A stretch of 34,016 nucleotides of DNA from Armatimonadota bacterium (GTDB lineage: Bacteria > Armatimonadota > Zipacnadia > Zipacnadales > UBA11051), in contig JABLXH010000013.1 in assembly GCA_013178155.1 (NCBI GenBank), positions 1-34,016 on the forward strand. Direction: 5' to 3'. The notes under the pieces were generated by a model. The model did no database searches. It was not told where the DNA came from and worked only from the letters and a program-made list of their open reading frames with translations. This document shows positions 16,715-24,482 of this stretch, in pieces. Numbering within the stretch: position 1 is the stretch's first letter; every line of letters begins with the position of its first letter. The position numbers and the translations under genes are program-made.

Positions 16715-16847
16715 GGAGTTCTCCTGTTAGCTCAGTGAGTGGGCCAGCAGATTCGCTGGGCACGTAGACGTCACCTGCCGCCGGTGCTGCGGAGGAAACG
16801 ACTGGTCGGTGGCGAAGGCGTTACCATTGCACCCACAGGAGGCCACC
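16715..16847. other. Divergent promoter region between the two URO-D-like genes
   Basis: These 133 bp separate the two start codons. AGGAG and AGGAGG ribosome binding sites mark the minus and plus genes respectively. I see no clear -35/-10 pair or operator, but the arrangement suggests shared regulation. Confidence 0.4.
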
Positions 16848-18086
16848 ATGACCGCCAAGGACCGCCAGACCATCCGCGATCTCGCCAAGCTGGTTGCCGA
16901 GGCCGCCGCTGATCCAGTTCAGGACGAGCGCCGCTGGCTCTGGTACGCCCAGAACTCGCTGCAGCCCATCCGGCCTCTGGTCTATGTGTCGCCGGAGGGC
17001 TCCTGGGTGGAGCTCCTGCCGGCCGATGCGCTGAACTGCGAGGACGACGACGCCCGGGGCATTGAACACGCCCTGCTGATGCGCCTGTATGCCTGGGAGC
17101 ATTTCATGGACGACCAGGTGTGCGACGCACGCTACCTGGTGGGCAAGGCGGTGACCAACACCGGTTGGGGCGTGGGGCCTGATTACCAGCGGCCGGAGGC
17201 GGAACGCGGAGCTTACGTCTGGGACGCGCCCATCCAGACGCGGGCCGACATTGACCGCATCCAGACCCCCAAGGCGATCCATGACCCGGAAGGCAGCCAA
17301 CGGGCCCTGGAATGGCACCAGGAGCTCTTTGGCGACATCCTTGATGTCCAACTATGCGGCCGTTTCTGGTGGGCTCTTGGGCTCATTGACGAGTGGACCT
17401 TCCTGCGCGGCATCACCCAGACGTTCTGGGACATGAGCGACGACCCCGAGTTCGTGCACGCGGGCATGCGGCGGCTCATGGAGGGCAAGCTGGAGTGGCT
17501 GCAGTCACTGGAAGATCAGGGCTTGATGACGCTCAACAATGACAATGACTACGTGGGCTCCGGCGGCTTCGGCTTCACTGACGAACTGCCGCAGGAGGGC
17601 TATCCGGGCTATGCGCGCCTGCGGGACCTGTGGGGCTTCTGCGAGGCCCAGACCATGTCCGAAGTGTCGCCGGCCATGCACGAGGAGTTCGTGCTGCAGT
17701 ACCAGTTGCCCATCCTGGAGCGTTTCGGACTGAACTGCTATGGCTGCTGCGAGCCTTTGCACCTGAAGCTGGACATGCTGAAGGCGCAGGTGCCACGGCT
17801 GCGGCGGGTGTCCATCAGCCCCTGGGCCGACAAGCGCATGAGTGCTGAGAAGCTCGGCGGCGACTGCATCTACTCCTGGAAGCCCAACCCGGCGACGCTG
17901 GCGGCGGTAGACTTCGACCCGGAGTGGGTGCGTCAAGACATCCGCGAGACGGTAGATATAGCGCGCGAGCACGGCTGCGTGCTGGAGATCATCCTCAAGG
18001 ATACCCACACCTGCAACTACCAGCCGTGGCGGTTTGACGAGTGGTCTCGCATCGCCATGGAGGAAGCGGTGCGAGCGGTGGAGTGA
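16848..18086 (+). CDS. Divergent URO-D-superfamily protein (putative methyltransferase)
   Basis: This 412-aa protein starts at the ATG at 16848, 5 nt after AGGAGG; the 13 in-frame codons before it include this Shine-Dalgarno sequence and are not coding. The N-terminal part (DERRWLWYAQNSLQPIRPLVYVSPEGSW) and the C-terminal YGCCEPLH, RRVSISPWAD and LEIILKDTHTC blocks are typical of an uncharacterised URO-D-like group about 400 aa long. CCEP and the C-terminal His/Cys (DTHTC) could provide a metal site like that of corrinoid methyltransferases. It differs strongly from its divergent neighbour, so the two are not a recent duplication. It is probably cytoplasmic; methyl transfer from a methylated substrate is inferred from the superfamily only. 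It converges with the next gene across 56 bp. Confidence 0.75.
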   Translation: MTAKDRQTIRDLAKLVAEAAADPVQDERRWLWYAQNSLQPIRPLVYVSPEGSWVELLPADALNCEDDDARGIEHALLMRLYAWEHFMDDQVCDARYLVGKAVTNTGWGVGPDYQRPEAERGAYVWDAPIQTRADIDRIQTPKAIHDPEGSQRALEWHQELFGDILDVQLCGRFWWALGLIDEWTFLRGITQTFWDMSDDPEFVHAGMRRLMEGKLEWLQSLEDQGLMTLNNDNDYVGSGGFGFTDELPQEGYPGYARLRDLWGFCEAQTMSEVSPAMHEEFVLQYQLPILERFGLNCYGCCEPLHLKLDMLKAQVPRLRRVSISPWADKRMSAEKLGGDCIYSWKPNPATLAAVDFDPEWVRQDIRETVDIAREHGCVLEIILKDTHTCNYQPWRFDEWSRIAMEEAVRAVE

Positions 18087-18142
18087 CGGGCCATGGGGTG
18101 GTCCGCGGGGTGGTTTGAGCCCACTGCCATGCGCCTCCACAC

Positions 18143-18802
18143 CTACCCACGGCGTCGGTAGACGAACGCGTTGACCCGTTTCCCCACCACCTCGATGACC
18201 CCCAGTTGGCGCAGCGCGTAGGCCATGCGTCCCGCTACTGCCTTGCGGCACCCGGTGGCGCGGTGCAGGTCGGCCACGGTGAACTCCTCGGGCAGATCGT
18301 CAGGCAGCAGGGCCAACAGGTCACGCGGCTCGGTGAAGCGGTGCGTGCTGGCCACCTCGACGAGTTCCCGCCCGACCAGCGACACCCCCTTGCGGCGCCA
18401 GCTTCCGCGACCGTCGTCGCAGCGCAGTTCCCGCTCCACTGTGAGCGCGACCTCCAGCGCCAGGTTCTTGCGGCGCAGCAGCCTTCGCAGATGCAGCAGG
18501 TTGTCGAAAACCTCGGTCATATCACGCCGCTTGGGGGACCGGCGCGAAGACAGCTCGGCGCCCGTTTCGGGGTCCACGCGGACGATGCGCTTCTCCTGCG
18601 GCACCGGATAGACGAGCACGACGGGGTACTTCCGCACCAGCTTTTCTAGCTTGGGGCGGATGCTGCTGAAAGAGCCGGTCTGAATCTCGTAGACCACACC
18701 GTCACGCAGCACATCGGCCCGATAGCCATCGAGATAGGCCTCGGTGAGGCCGTCGTCACCGGCGTAATAGCGCTGCAGCGCCACGTGCAAGTCAGTCGGC
18801 AC
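18143..18802 (-). CDS. Putative PD-(D/E)XK nuclease-fold protein with C-terminal winged helix
   Basis: This 219-aa protein uses GTG at 18802; the frame is open to 18877, but starting there would overlap the upstream gene by 86 bp. The N-terminal core has E21, then GYRAD (D30), then VVYEIQTGSF (E39-x-Q41) and a strand VVLVYPV. This E...D...ExQ order fits the PD-(D/E)XK nuclease fold with Gln in place of Lys. Residues 92-120 are rich in Arg/Lys. The last 60 residues (EEFTVADLHRATGCRKAVAGR, QLGVIEVVGKRVNAFVYRRR) look like a winged helix-turn-helix. It overlaps the 89-aa upstream gene by 11 bp, so the two are probably co-translated. It may be a DNA-processing enzyme or a regulator; I do not recognise a named family, and no methylase or other defence gene is adjacent. 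Confidence 0.6.
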   Translation of the reverse strand: MPTDLHVALQRYYAGDDGLTEAYLDGYRADVLRDGVVYEIQTGSFSSIRPKLEKLVRKYPVVLVYPVPQEKRIVRVDPETGAELSSRRSPKRRDMTEVFDNLLHLRRLLRRKNLALEVALTVERELRCDDGRGSWRRKGVSLVGRELVEVASTHRFTEPRDLLALLPDDLPEEFTVADLHRATGCRKAVAGRMAYALRQLGVIEVVGKRVNAFVYRRRG

Positions 18803-19061
18803 CGTCGTCCGACCTCGTTGCAGAGGGCAACAGCGTGATGACCTGGCGGAGATCATGGCAAGTGAGGCGGCAGGCACGCAGGTCGAGGCCGGAGACCCCT
18901 CCCACCGCTGGCTGGGCCTCGATGCGCAGGGACTCCAGCAGCCGCCGGGCCACCTGTCGGGCCTGTTCGCTGCTGACCGGCGCCACGAAGTCGAGGCTCA
19001 GCTCGAGCCGGAAGGCGTGGCTGGCGCTGGCGGGGATGAAGCGCTGGGTGCGTGCGCGCAT
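18792..19061 (-). CDS. Small conserved-looking protein of unknown function, coupled to the nuclease-like gene
   Basis: This 89-aa protein starts at an ATG with GGAGG 8 nt upstream. It has no signal peptide or membrane segment. The middle reads as two strands flanking an Arg-rich amphipathic helix (SSEQARQVARRLLESLRIE), followed by GLDLRACRLTCHDLRQVITLL, suggesting a small alpha/beta fold. I do not recognise the family. The 11-bp overlap with the downstream gene suggests joint expression and perhaps a complex. Confidence 0.55.
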   Translation of the reverse strand: MRARTQRFIPASASHAFRLELSLDFVAPVSSEQARQVARRLLESLRIEAQPAVGGVSGLDLRACRLTCHDLRQVITLLPSATRSDDGAD

Positions 19062-19114
19062 GGCCGATGCCTCCAGGTGAGTGGGCGCGTCGGTCCGCCA
19101 GTCCGCTGTCAGAC

Positions 19115-19924
19115 CTACGCGGACCGGTCCAACCCGAAGATGCGCGCGGCGGTGCCGCCCATGACCAGGGCCCGGAACTCGTCGCTCATCTGCAGGTGGT
19201 CCATCAGGCGGCGGTAGTCGTTCAGCACATCCTCCATCATCTCGACACCAACGTCAGTGCCGAAGAGCACCTTCTGGTAGGGGTGGTTGTCACCCATCCG
19301 CCCGTACTGCTCGTCGCGACCCCACCACAAGAGCTCCGCGAAGTACTGTGGCGGTTTCTTCTTCATGCTGGACCCGGTCAGATCGAAGAAGACATTCGGG
19401 TGCATGCGAGCCAGTTCTGCCGCCTCCTCGTACCAGGGGTTACCGAAGTGGGCGCCGATGATCTGCAGCTCCGGCAGGCGCCTGGCGATACGGTCCAGGA
19501 AGACCGGGCGCATCCGTGCCATAGAGACGTCCCGGAAGCGCTGGTTGGGCTCGCGGGCGACGATGCCCAGGTGAAACAGCGCCGGCAGCCCCAGGGCCGC
19601 AGCGTGGTCGTAGATGGGCAGAAACTCGTCATCGTCGTAGTCGCGCAGCGGCCAGATGAACTTCAGCCCCTTGAGGCCCAGTTCGTGGACCCGATCAACG
19701 TCCTTGACCGTCACGGCCCCCAGCTGCAGGTACCCAAGCCCGATGAGCAGGTCGGCGTTGGCAGCCTGCAGCTCCGCGATCTTCTCGTTGCTGGCCCAGT
19801 CCGGGGGCCCGGCGCTGCAGACCACCACCCGGTCTATCCCCAGGCGGATACACTCAGCGCGCAGCCGGGCGACGTAGCCCTCCGGGTCCTGGGCGGGAAT
19901 GTGGTGGTGGGCATCAATGACCAT
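19115..19924 (-). CDS. Amidohydrolase-2 family TIM-barrel hydrolase
   Basis: This 269-aa protein starts at the ATG at 19924, preceded by AGGAGG; upstream residues in the open frame belong to the neighbouring gene's reading region. The metal-binding HxH of amidohydrolases (H6, H8 in MVIDAHHHI) opens the chain. Further ligands are likely at H118 (LFHLG), H159 (IIGAHFGNP) and D224 (LFGTDVGVE), the order expected for the Amidohydrolase_2 (PF04909) family. Family members hydrolyse or decarboxylate small metabolites such as lactones or aromatic acids. Its start overlaps the stop of the Gfo/Idh/MocA gene by 11 bp, so a lactone or acid made by that dehydrogenase is a natural candidate substrate. This is inference. 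Confidence 0.85.
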   Translation of the reverse strand: MVIDAHHHIPAQDPEGYVARLRAECIRLGIDRVVVCSAGPPDWASNEKIAELQAANADLLIGLGYLQLGAVTVKDVDRVHELGLKGLKFIWPLRDYDDDEFLPIYDHAAALGLPALFHLGIVAREPNQRFRDVSMARMRPVFLDRIARRLPELQIIGAHFGNPWYEEAAELARMHPNVFFDLTGSSMKKKPPQYFAELLWWGRDEQYGRMGDNHPYQKVLFGTDVGVEMMEDVLNDYRRLMDHLQMSDEFRALVMGGTAARIFGLDRSA

Positions 19925-20990
19925 CGTTTTCGCCTCCTGGCGCGACCAGCGCGGCCACGCGACCGGCCACATCGGCAGTCTGGTTTGTCGCCGAGGCCTC
20001 GGTCGCGGCAAAGAGCATGGCGGCGCTGAGAATGTTGTCGTCCAGTACCGTTTCGGGTGTCGGTCCGCCGTGGATCCAGTTCAGGAACTGATCGAGCACC
20101 GCCTGGTGGCCAACATAGGGCGGCTGCTCCAGTGGGACGTCGGTGACGCGCAGGCGGTGCCCGCCGAGGTGCTCCTGAAGCCGCACCACCCCGTCGCTGT
20201 CCACCACCACCGCTCCGGCTTCGCACTCGGCGCGGTAGTACTCCTGGTGCCAGCCGTTCGGTCGCCCCGCCTCGCTGCAGTTGCCCTCGTAGTGGGCGAA
20301 GACCCCGTTGGCCATGCGCATGACATAGGTGGCGCTGGATTCACCGTCAAAGCTGCTCCAGGGCGGGTTCCACTCCCAGCCAGCGATGGTCTCGCAAGGC
20401 GCGCCCGCCAGGTTGCGCAGCATGTCGAAATGGTGCACCGCCCCCTCGACCAGCAGTGAGTGCGGAATCTCATGACGGAACTTACCCCATGAGTTGCGCT
20501 GCCGGTAATCCTCGGCAAAGCGGCCCATCAGGTAGTTCGCCCGACCCACGACGCCATCGCGCAGGAGCTTGCGGAAGGTCAGCATCGCGGGGTTGTAGCG
20601 GTAGTTCTGGACGACCTGCATCCGCACGCCGGCTGCCTGGACCGCTCGATAGATGGCCTGGCAGCCTTCCCAGGTGTCGGCGATGGGCTTCTCGCTGAGG
20701 ATGTTCATCCCCCGTGCGGCCGCCAGCAGAACGGCCTGCTTGTGGAAGGCCGGCGGGACCACGATGAGGCAGAAGTCGGCCTCGATGCGAGCGAAGGCCT
20801 CCTCCATGGTGGCGAACCGGGCGTTGGCCGGGACGCCGAGGAGGTCGCCGGAGCGCTGCAGGGGCTCAGGCGCCAGGTCCACCAGCCCGGTGATCTGCAG
20901 GCGGTCCAGGAAGGGGGGCAGGAAGTTCGCGGCATAGGCGCCAGCAAAGCCCCCGGCCCCGATCATCAGACAGCGCAGGCGTGGTGTCAT
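19914..20990 (-). CDS. Gfo/Idh/MocA family NAD(P)-dependent oxidoreductase
   Basis: This 358-aa protein has AAGGAT upstream of its ATG. The N-terminal Rossmann motif (MIGAGGFAGAYAANFL, residues 9-24), the signature EKPIA (K101) and the catalytic-region segment EGAVHHFDMLRNL (H186/H187/D189) are characteristic of this family. Members oxidise or epimerise sugars, inositols and amino-sugars. It is the first gene of a two-gene unit with the amidohydrolase and faces away from the esterase/glycyl-radical-enzyme unit across 240 bp. A sugar or polyol substrate is likely from family knowledge; which one is not visible. Confidence 0.9.
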   Translation of the reverse strand: MTPRLRCLMIGAGGFAGAYAANFLPPFLDRLQITGLVDLAPEPLQRSGDLLGVPANARFATMEEAFARIEADFCLIVVPPAFHKQAVLLAAARGMNILSEKPIADTWEGCQAIYRAVQAAGVRMQVVQNYRYNPAMLTFRKLLRDGVVGRANYLMGRFAEDYRQRNSWGKFRHEIPHSLLVEGAVHHFDMLRNLAGAPCETIAGWEWNPPWSSFDGESSATYVMRMANGVFAHYEGNCSEAGRPNGWHQEYYRAECEAGAVVVDSDGVVRLQEHLGGHRLRVTDVPLEQPPYVGHQAVLDQFLNWIHGGPTPETVLDDNILSAAMLFAATEASATNQTADVAGRVAALVAPGGENDGH

Positions 20991-21230
20991 CTCGTGAGAT
21001 CCTTCCAGGGCTTAGTGCCGATCACCCCTGTGGCATCGAACAGTTGCGTGTTCCTCGGCACGCTGGTCTTTCCTCCTGCCGTGTATGGCAAAGCTCTGAC
21101 AGGGCAGGGGGAGGCCGCACGGGGAAGGTCCGACGGCGCTCCTGGCGAATTGCCTGGGCGATCTGCCCCCACAAGGCTGCCACCTGATGCCTTGGCATGA
21201 CGGCTTCTCAGGCGGAGGAGGACTGCTGGC
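20991..21230. other. 240-bp divergent region between the oxidoreductase and esterase units
   Basis: This region must contain promoters for both units. AAGGAT on the minus strand and GGAGGAG at 21214-21220 on the plus strand are the ribosome binding sites. I see no strong promoter consensus, terminator or operator palindrome. Confidence 0.45.
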
Positions 21231-22265
21231 GTGCTGGCTGCACCGGACCTGCCCGAACTGCTGACCTATCGCGATCCCACCGGCCGCGCCAGGCGCATCC
21301 TGGTGAGCCGCGACTGGCCGCCCAAGCGCCGTGACATCATAGAGCGGTTGGAGGGGGTGCTGGGGCCATGCCAGACCGTTCGCCCCCCCTTGGCGCCTGA
21401 GATCCACTCCGAAGACGATGTGGGCGAGTACCTGCGACAGAGGATCAGCTATCAGGTGGAACCTGATGAACGCTGCAGCGCGTTGCTACTGGTGCCCAAG
21501 CCCGTGACCTACCGCCTGCCGTCTCTGCTATGCTGCCACCAGACAGTCCCCGAGGGCAAGGACGAGCCGGCTGGGCTGGCTGGACGACCCTCGATGCACT
21601 ACGCCGTCGAGTTGGTGCGACAGGGCTACGTCTGCCTCGTGCCGGACTCTATCACGGCCGGAGAACGCGTCTATCCGGGGTCTAACCCCTTCGACACGGC
21701 CCCGTTCTACCAACGGCACCCCCAGTGGAGTGCACTGGGAAAGATGCTTTGGGACCACCAGTGCGCTCTGGACCTGCTCTGCTCGCTGGACTACGTTGAT
21801 CCCGATCGCCTCGGTGTCATCGGCCATTCGCTGGGCGGTGAGAATGCGATGATGCTGGGCGCCTTCGACCACCGTATCAAGGTCACGGCGGTTAGCTGTG
21901 CCTATGTGCCCTTTGCCGTGGACCCCGAGCCAAACCGTTGGTGCCGCGACCACTGGTTTGTGTACATGCCGCAACTGCGCCCATACATCGACCAGGGGTT
22001 GCACCCGCCGTTTCTGTGGGTCGAAGTCCTGGGGCTCATCGCCCCGCGAGCGCTCTACTACTCCTACGCCGCGCAGGACAGCATCTTCCCCAACAGCAGG
22101 GCAGTGGCTGAGGACATGCGCCAGCTGGGGCGTCTCTATGACTTGCTGGGGTCGCGAGCCAGGTTGGCCTACTATGAAGACCCGGGCGACCATGACTTCA
22201 GCGATACGGCCCGTGAGGGAGCCTACCGGCTCATACGAAGTACGCTGAAAGCCAACAGGGCCTGA
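21231..22265 (+). CDS. Alpha/beta hydrolase (dienelactone-hydrolase/acetyl-xylan-esterase-like)
   Basis: This 344-aa protein starts at GTG (21231), 10 nt after GGAGGAG. There is no signal peptide, so it is probably cytoplasmic. The nucleophile elbow G-H-S-L-G-G gives Ser200; Asp283 (YAAQDSIFP) and His321 (DPGDHDFS) complete a well-spaced catalytic triad. LLCCHQTVPEGKDEPAGL is the oxyanion-loop region seen in esterases of this group. It is separated by 44 bp from the glycyl radical enzyme, so they likely form an operon. It is distinct from the hydrolase at 13532-14617. Esterase or lactonase activity is likely; the substrate is unknown. Confidence 0.84.
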   Translation: MLAAPDLPELLTYRDPTGRARRILVSRDWPPKRRDIIERLEGVLGPCQTVRPPLAPEIHSEDDVGEYLRQRISYQVEPDERCSALLLVPKPVTYRLPSLLCCHQTVPEGKDEPAGLAGRPSMHYAVELVRQGYVCLVPDSITAGERVYPGSNPFDTAPFYQRHPQWSALGKMLWDHQCALDLLCSLDYVDPDRLGVIGHSLGGENAMMLGAFDHRIKVTAVSCAYVPFAVDPEPNRWCRDHWFVYMPQLRPYIDQGLHPPFLWVEVLGLIAPRALYYSYAAQDSIFPNSRAVAEDMRQLGRLYDLLGSRARLAYYEDPGDHDFSDTAREGAYRLIRSTLKANRA

Positions 22266-22309
22266 ACCGCGCATGGACCAGAGGCCCACGAGGGGAGAAG
22301 CTGCGTCCT

Positions 22310-24463
22310 ATGGTCAGTGAGCGTGTCCGACGGTTGCGACAGGTCGCCCTGGATCGCCAGGTGCAAGTGCCCTGGACGCGCAGCATGCTCTGGGGAGAGA
22401 GCTGGCGCGAGACCATCGGCAACCTCTGGTGGATCGAGCGCAAGGGCATCGCCTGTCGGCACGTGCTGGAGCATCTGCCGCTGGAGTTGGGGCCTGACGA
22501 GCTGCTGGTGGGACGGGCCTCGCTAAGGCCGCCAACACCAGAAGAACAGGAGCGTCTGGCCGCAGCCAACGAGTTTATGGCCGCCCAACCGCGCGTGGCC
22601 GGCCAGACCTGCCACATGGCGGTGGACAACGAGAAGCTCCTGCGCCTGGGCGCGTTGGGGGTACGCGCAGAGGTCGAGGCGTGCCGCCGGGCGCTAGACT
22701 TCTCGGACCCCGAGAGCCTGGAGAAGGACGCCTTCTATCGCGCCTGTCTCGAGACCCTGGAGGGGCTCATTTCCTTGGGCCGCCGGTATGCGGACATGGC
22801 CCGGAAAGCTGCGGCCGAAGAGCCTGACCCCGCGCGCAAAGCCGAGCTGGAGCGCATCGCTGCCGTCTGCGAGCGCGTGCCGGCACATCCGGCAGAAACC
22901 TTCCATGAGGCGCTGCAGTCGGTCCACTTTCTCACCATCGCGCTGGTGTACGGCGAGGGGCAGCCACTCTTCAACCCTGGACGTATGGATCGCTGGCTGG
23001 GGCCCTACTATGACGCGGACCTCGCGGCGGGCCGTCTCACTCGCGAACAAGCCCAAGAGCTCATTGACTGCTACTACATCCTGATCAACGAATACGTGCC
23101 GCGCGGCCTCGCCATCGGCCTCATGGTCGGCGGTACCGACGCCGCGGGGCAGGACGTCACCAACGAGGTATCTCATCTTTGCATCGAGGCCGTGGCACAT
23201 GTGGGATTGGCCTACCCCAGTGTCGGTGTGTGCTGGCACGAGGGTACGCCCGAAACTCTGACCTCACAGGCCTGCCGGGTGATGGCCCTGGGCAAGGGCA
23301 ACCCCTGCTTCTTCAACGACGCCGTCATCCAGGAGGGCTTGCGCCGTGCGGGCTGCAGTGCCGAACAGGCCTGCATGTACATCAACTCCACCTGCGTGGA
23401 GATCTCACCCATTGCCAGCAGCAATGTCTGGGTCGCCAGCCCCTATTTCAACACCACAGGACTGCTTCTGGAACTTGTGGACGATGTTGTGGCAGGCAAG
23501 GTGCCCGAACTGCCCTACAGCGACAATGAGCCGCCTCGCTGGGGCCTGGAGGAGCTCCATGAGACCTATTTCCGCCGGCTGAGCGGCCAGATCGCGCAGG
23601 CGGTGCGCGACCAGAACACCTACCGCCATGCCCGGCGCCGTTTCGGGGGCTTTCCTCTCCAGTCCTGCTTCACCAACGACTGCCTGGCCCGTGGGCTGGA
23701 CGCTGACTGGGGAGGGGCCCGCCACAACTGGATCGAGTGCAGCTTCGTGGGCTTGGCGAATCTGGTGGACTCGCTCACCGTGATCCGGCGCCTGGTCCTG
23801 GAGGACCAGGTCGTCACGCTCCGCGAGCTGCGTGACCGCGTGGCGGCGGATTTTGCAGGCTGCGAGGACTTCCGACAACTCTGCCTGCGGCAGCCCAAGT
23901 ACGGTAACGACGTCCCGGAAGTGGACGAACTGGCGGCGCGTTTCACTGAGTTCGTGACCGCTGAATGTTTGAAGCACACGGTACTGCTGGGTGACCGCTA
24001 CTACCCGGGCTTCTTCTGCTGGATCATGCACCAGCAGCTCGGGGCGGTAACGGGGGCCAGCCCCGATGGGCGGCAGGCCGGTTTCCCCTTCGCCGACGGC
24101 GCCGGACCGGCTCAGGGCCGGGAGCGCAGCGGCCCCACGGCGGCGATAAAGTCAACGACCTCCTGGGACCACACGATGATGCTGGGGGGGCTGGTGCTGA
24201 ATCTGAAGTTCAGTCCGTCGGCCGTGGACTCGCCCGAGAGCCAGGGGAAGCTGGCGGACCTGCTGATGACCTACCTGCGCCTCGGCGGTCAGGAGGTGCA
24301 GGTCAACGTCGTGCGACGCGAAGACCTCCTGCGTGCCCGCGAGAACCCTTCCGAGTACAAGGACCTCGTGGTTCGCATCGCTGGATACTGCGACTACTTC
24401 ACCGGTCTGAGCGAGCAGATGCAGGAGGAGGTCATCGCGCGGACGGAGTTCGAGGCGGTCTGA
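22310..24463 (+). CDS. Glycyl radical enzyme (PFL/dehydratase superfamily), divergent type
   Basis: This 717-aa protein has an AG-rich GGGGAG site upstream of its ATG. The C-terminal RIAGYCDYF (Gly692) followed by EEVIARTEF is the glycyl-radical motif, with Cys after GY where Ser is common. The active-site loop is NSTCVE (Cys362, Glu364), keeping the Cys-x-Glu dyad but replacing the GC of the usual GCVE. TFHEALQSVHFL, SPDGRQAGFPFADG and SGPTAAIKS are family landmarks. The length is somewhat shorter than the usual 780-850 aa. Members cleave C-C, C-O, C-N or C-S bonds or remove water, anaerobically, after activation by a radical SAM activase. No activase is in this window. It forms a probable operon with an esterase-like hydrolase. 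It is not a standard PflB (no CC dyad); substrate unknown. Confidence 0.9.
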   Translation: MVSERVRRLRQVALDRQVQVPWTRSMLWGESWRETIGNLWWIERKGIACRHVLEHLPLELGPDELLVGRASLRPPTPEEQERLAAANEFMAAQPRVAGQTCHMAVDNEKLLRLGALGVRAEVEACRRALDFSDPESLEKDAFYRACLETLEGLISLGRRYADMARKAAAEEPDPARKAELERIAAVCERVPAHPAETFHEALQSVHFLTIALVYGEGQPLFNPGRMDRWLGPYYDADLAAGRLTREQAQELIDCYYILINEYVPRGLAIGLMVGGTDAAGQDVTNEVSHLCIEAVAHVGLAYPSVGVCWHEGTPETLTSQACRVMALGKGNPCFFNDAVIQEGLRRAGCSAEQACMYINSTCVEISPIASSNVWVASPYFNTTGLLLELVDDVVAGKVPELPYSDNEPPRWGLEELHETYFRRLSGQIAQAVRDQNTYRHARRRFGGFPLQSCFTNDCLARGLDADWGGARHNWIECSFVGLANLVDSLTVIRRLVLEDQVVTLRELRDRVAADFAGCEDFRQLCLRQPKYGNDVPEVDELAARFTEFVTAECLKHTVLLGDRYYPGFFCWIMHQQLGAVTGASPDGRQAGFPFADGAGPAQGRERSGPTAAIKSTTSWDHTMMLGGLVLNLKFSPSAVDSPESQGKLADLLMTYLRLGGQEVQVNVVRREDLLRARENPSEYKDLVVRIAGYCDYFTGLSEQMQEEVIARTEFEAV

Positions 24464-24482
24464 CGGCGCCGAGCGCGGGGAG

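Noticed and set aside
15272-16738. A 488-aa plus-strand frame across the PEP-CTERM leader and the URO-D gene
   Set aside because: It runs antisense to a well-supported URO-D protein, crosses an intergenic hairpin and has no family-like sequence.
19052-20029. A 325-aa plus-strand frame over the amidohydrolase
   Set aside because: The amidohydrolase has the full metal-ligand set on the minus strand; the plus frame shows no motif.
22310-24463. Calling this gene pflB or choline TMA-lyase
   Set aside because: PflB has a Cys-Cys dyad and CutC has GCVEP; this protein has STCVE and is shorter. No activase or microcompartment genes are present.
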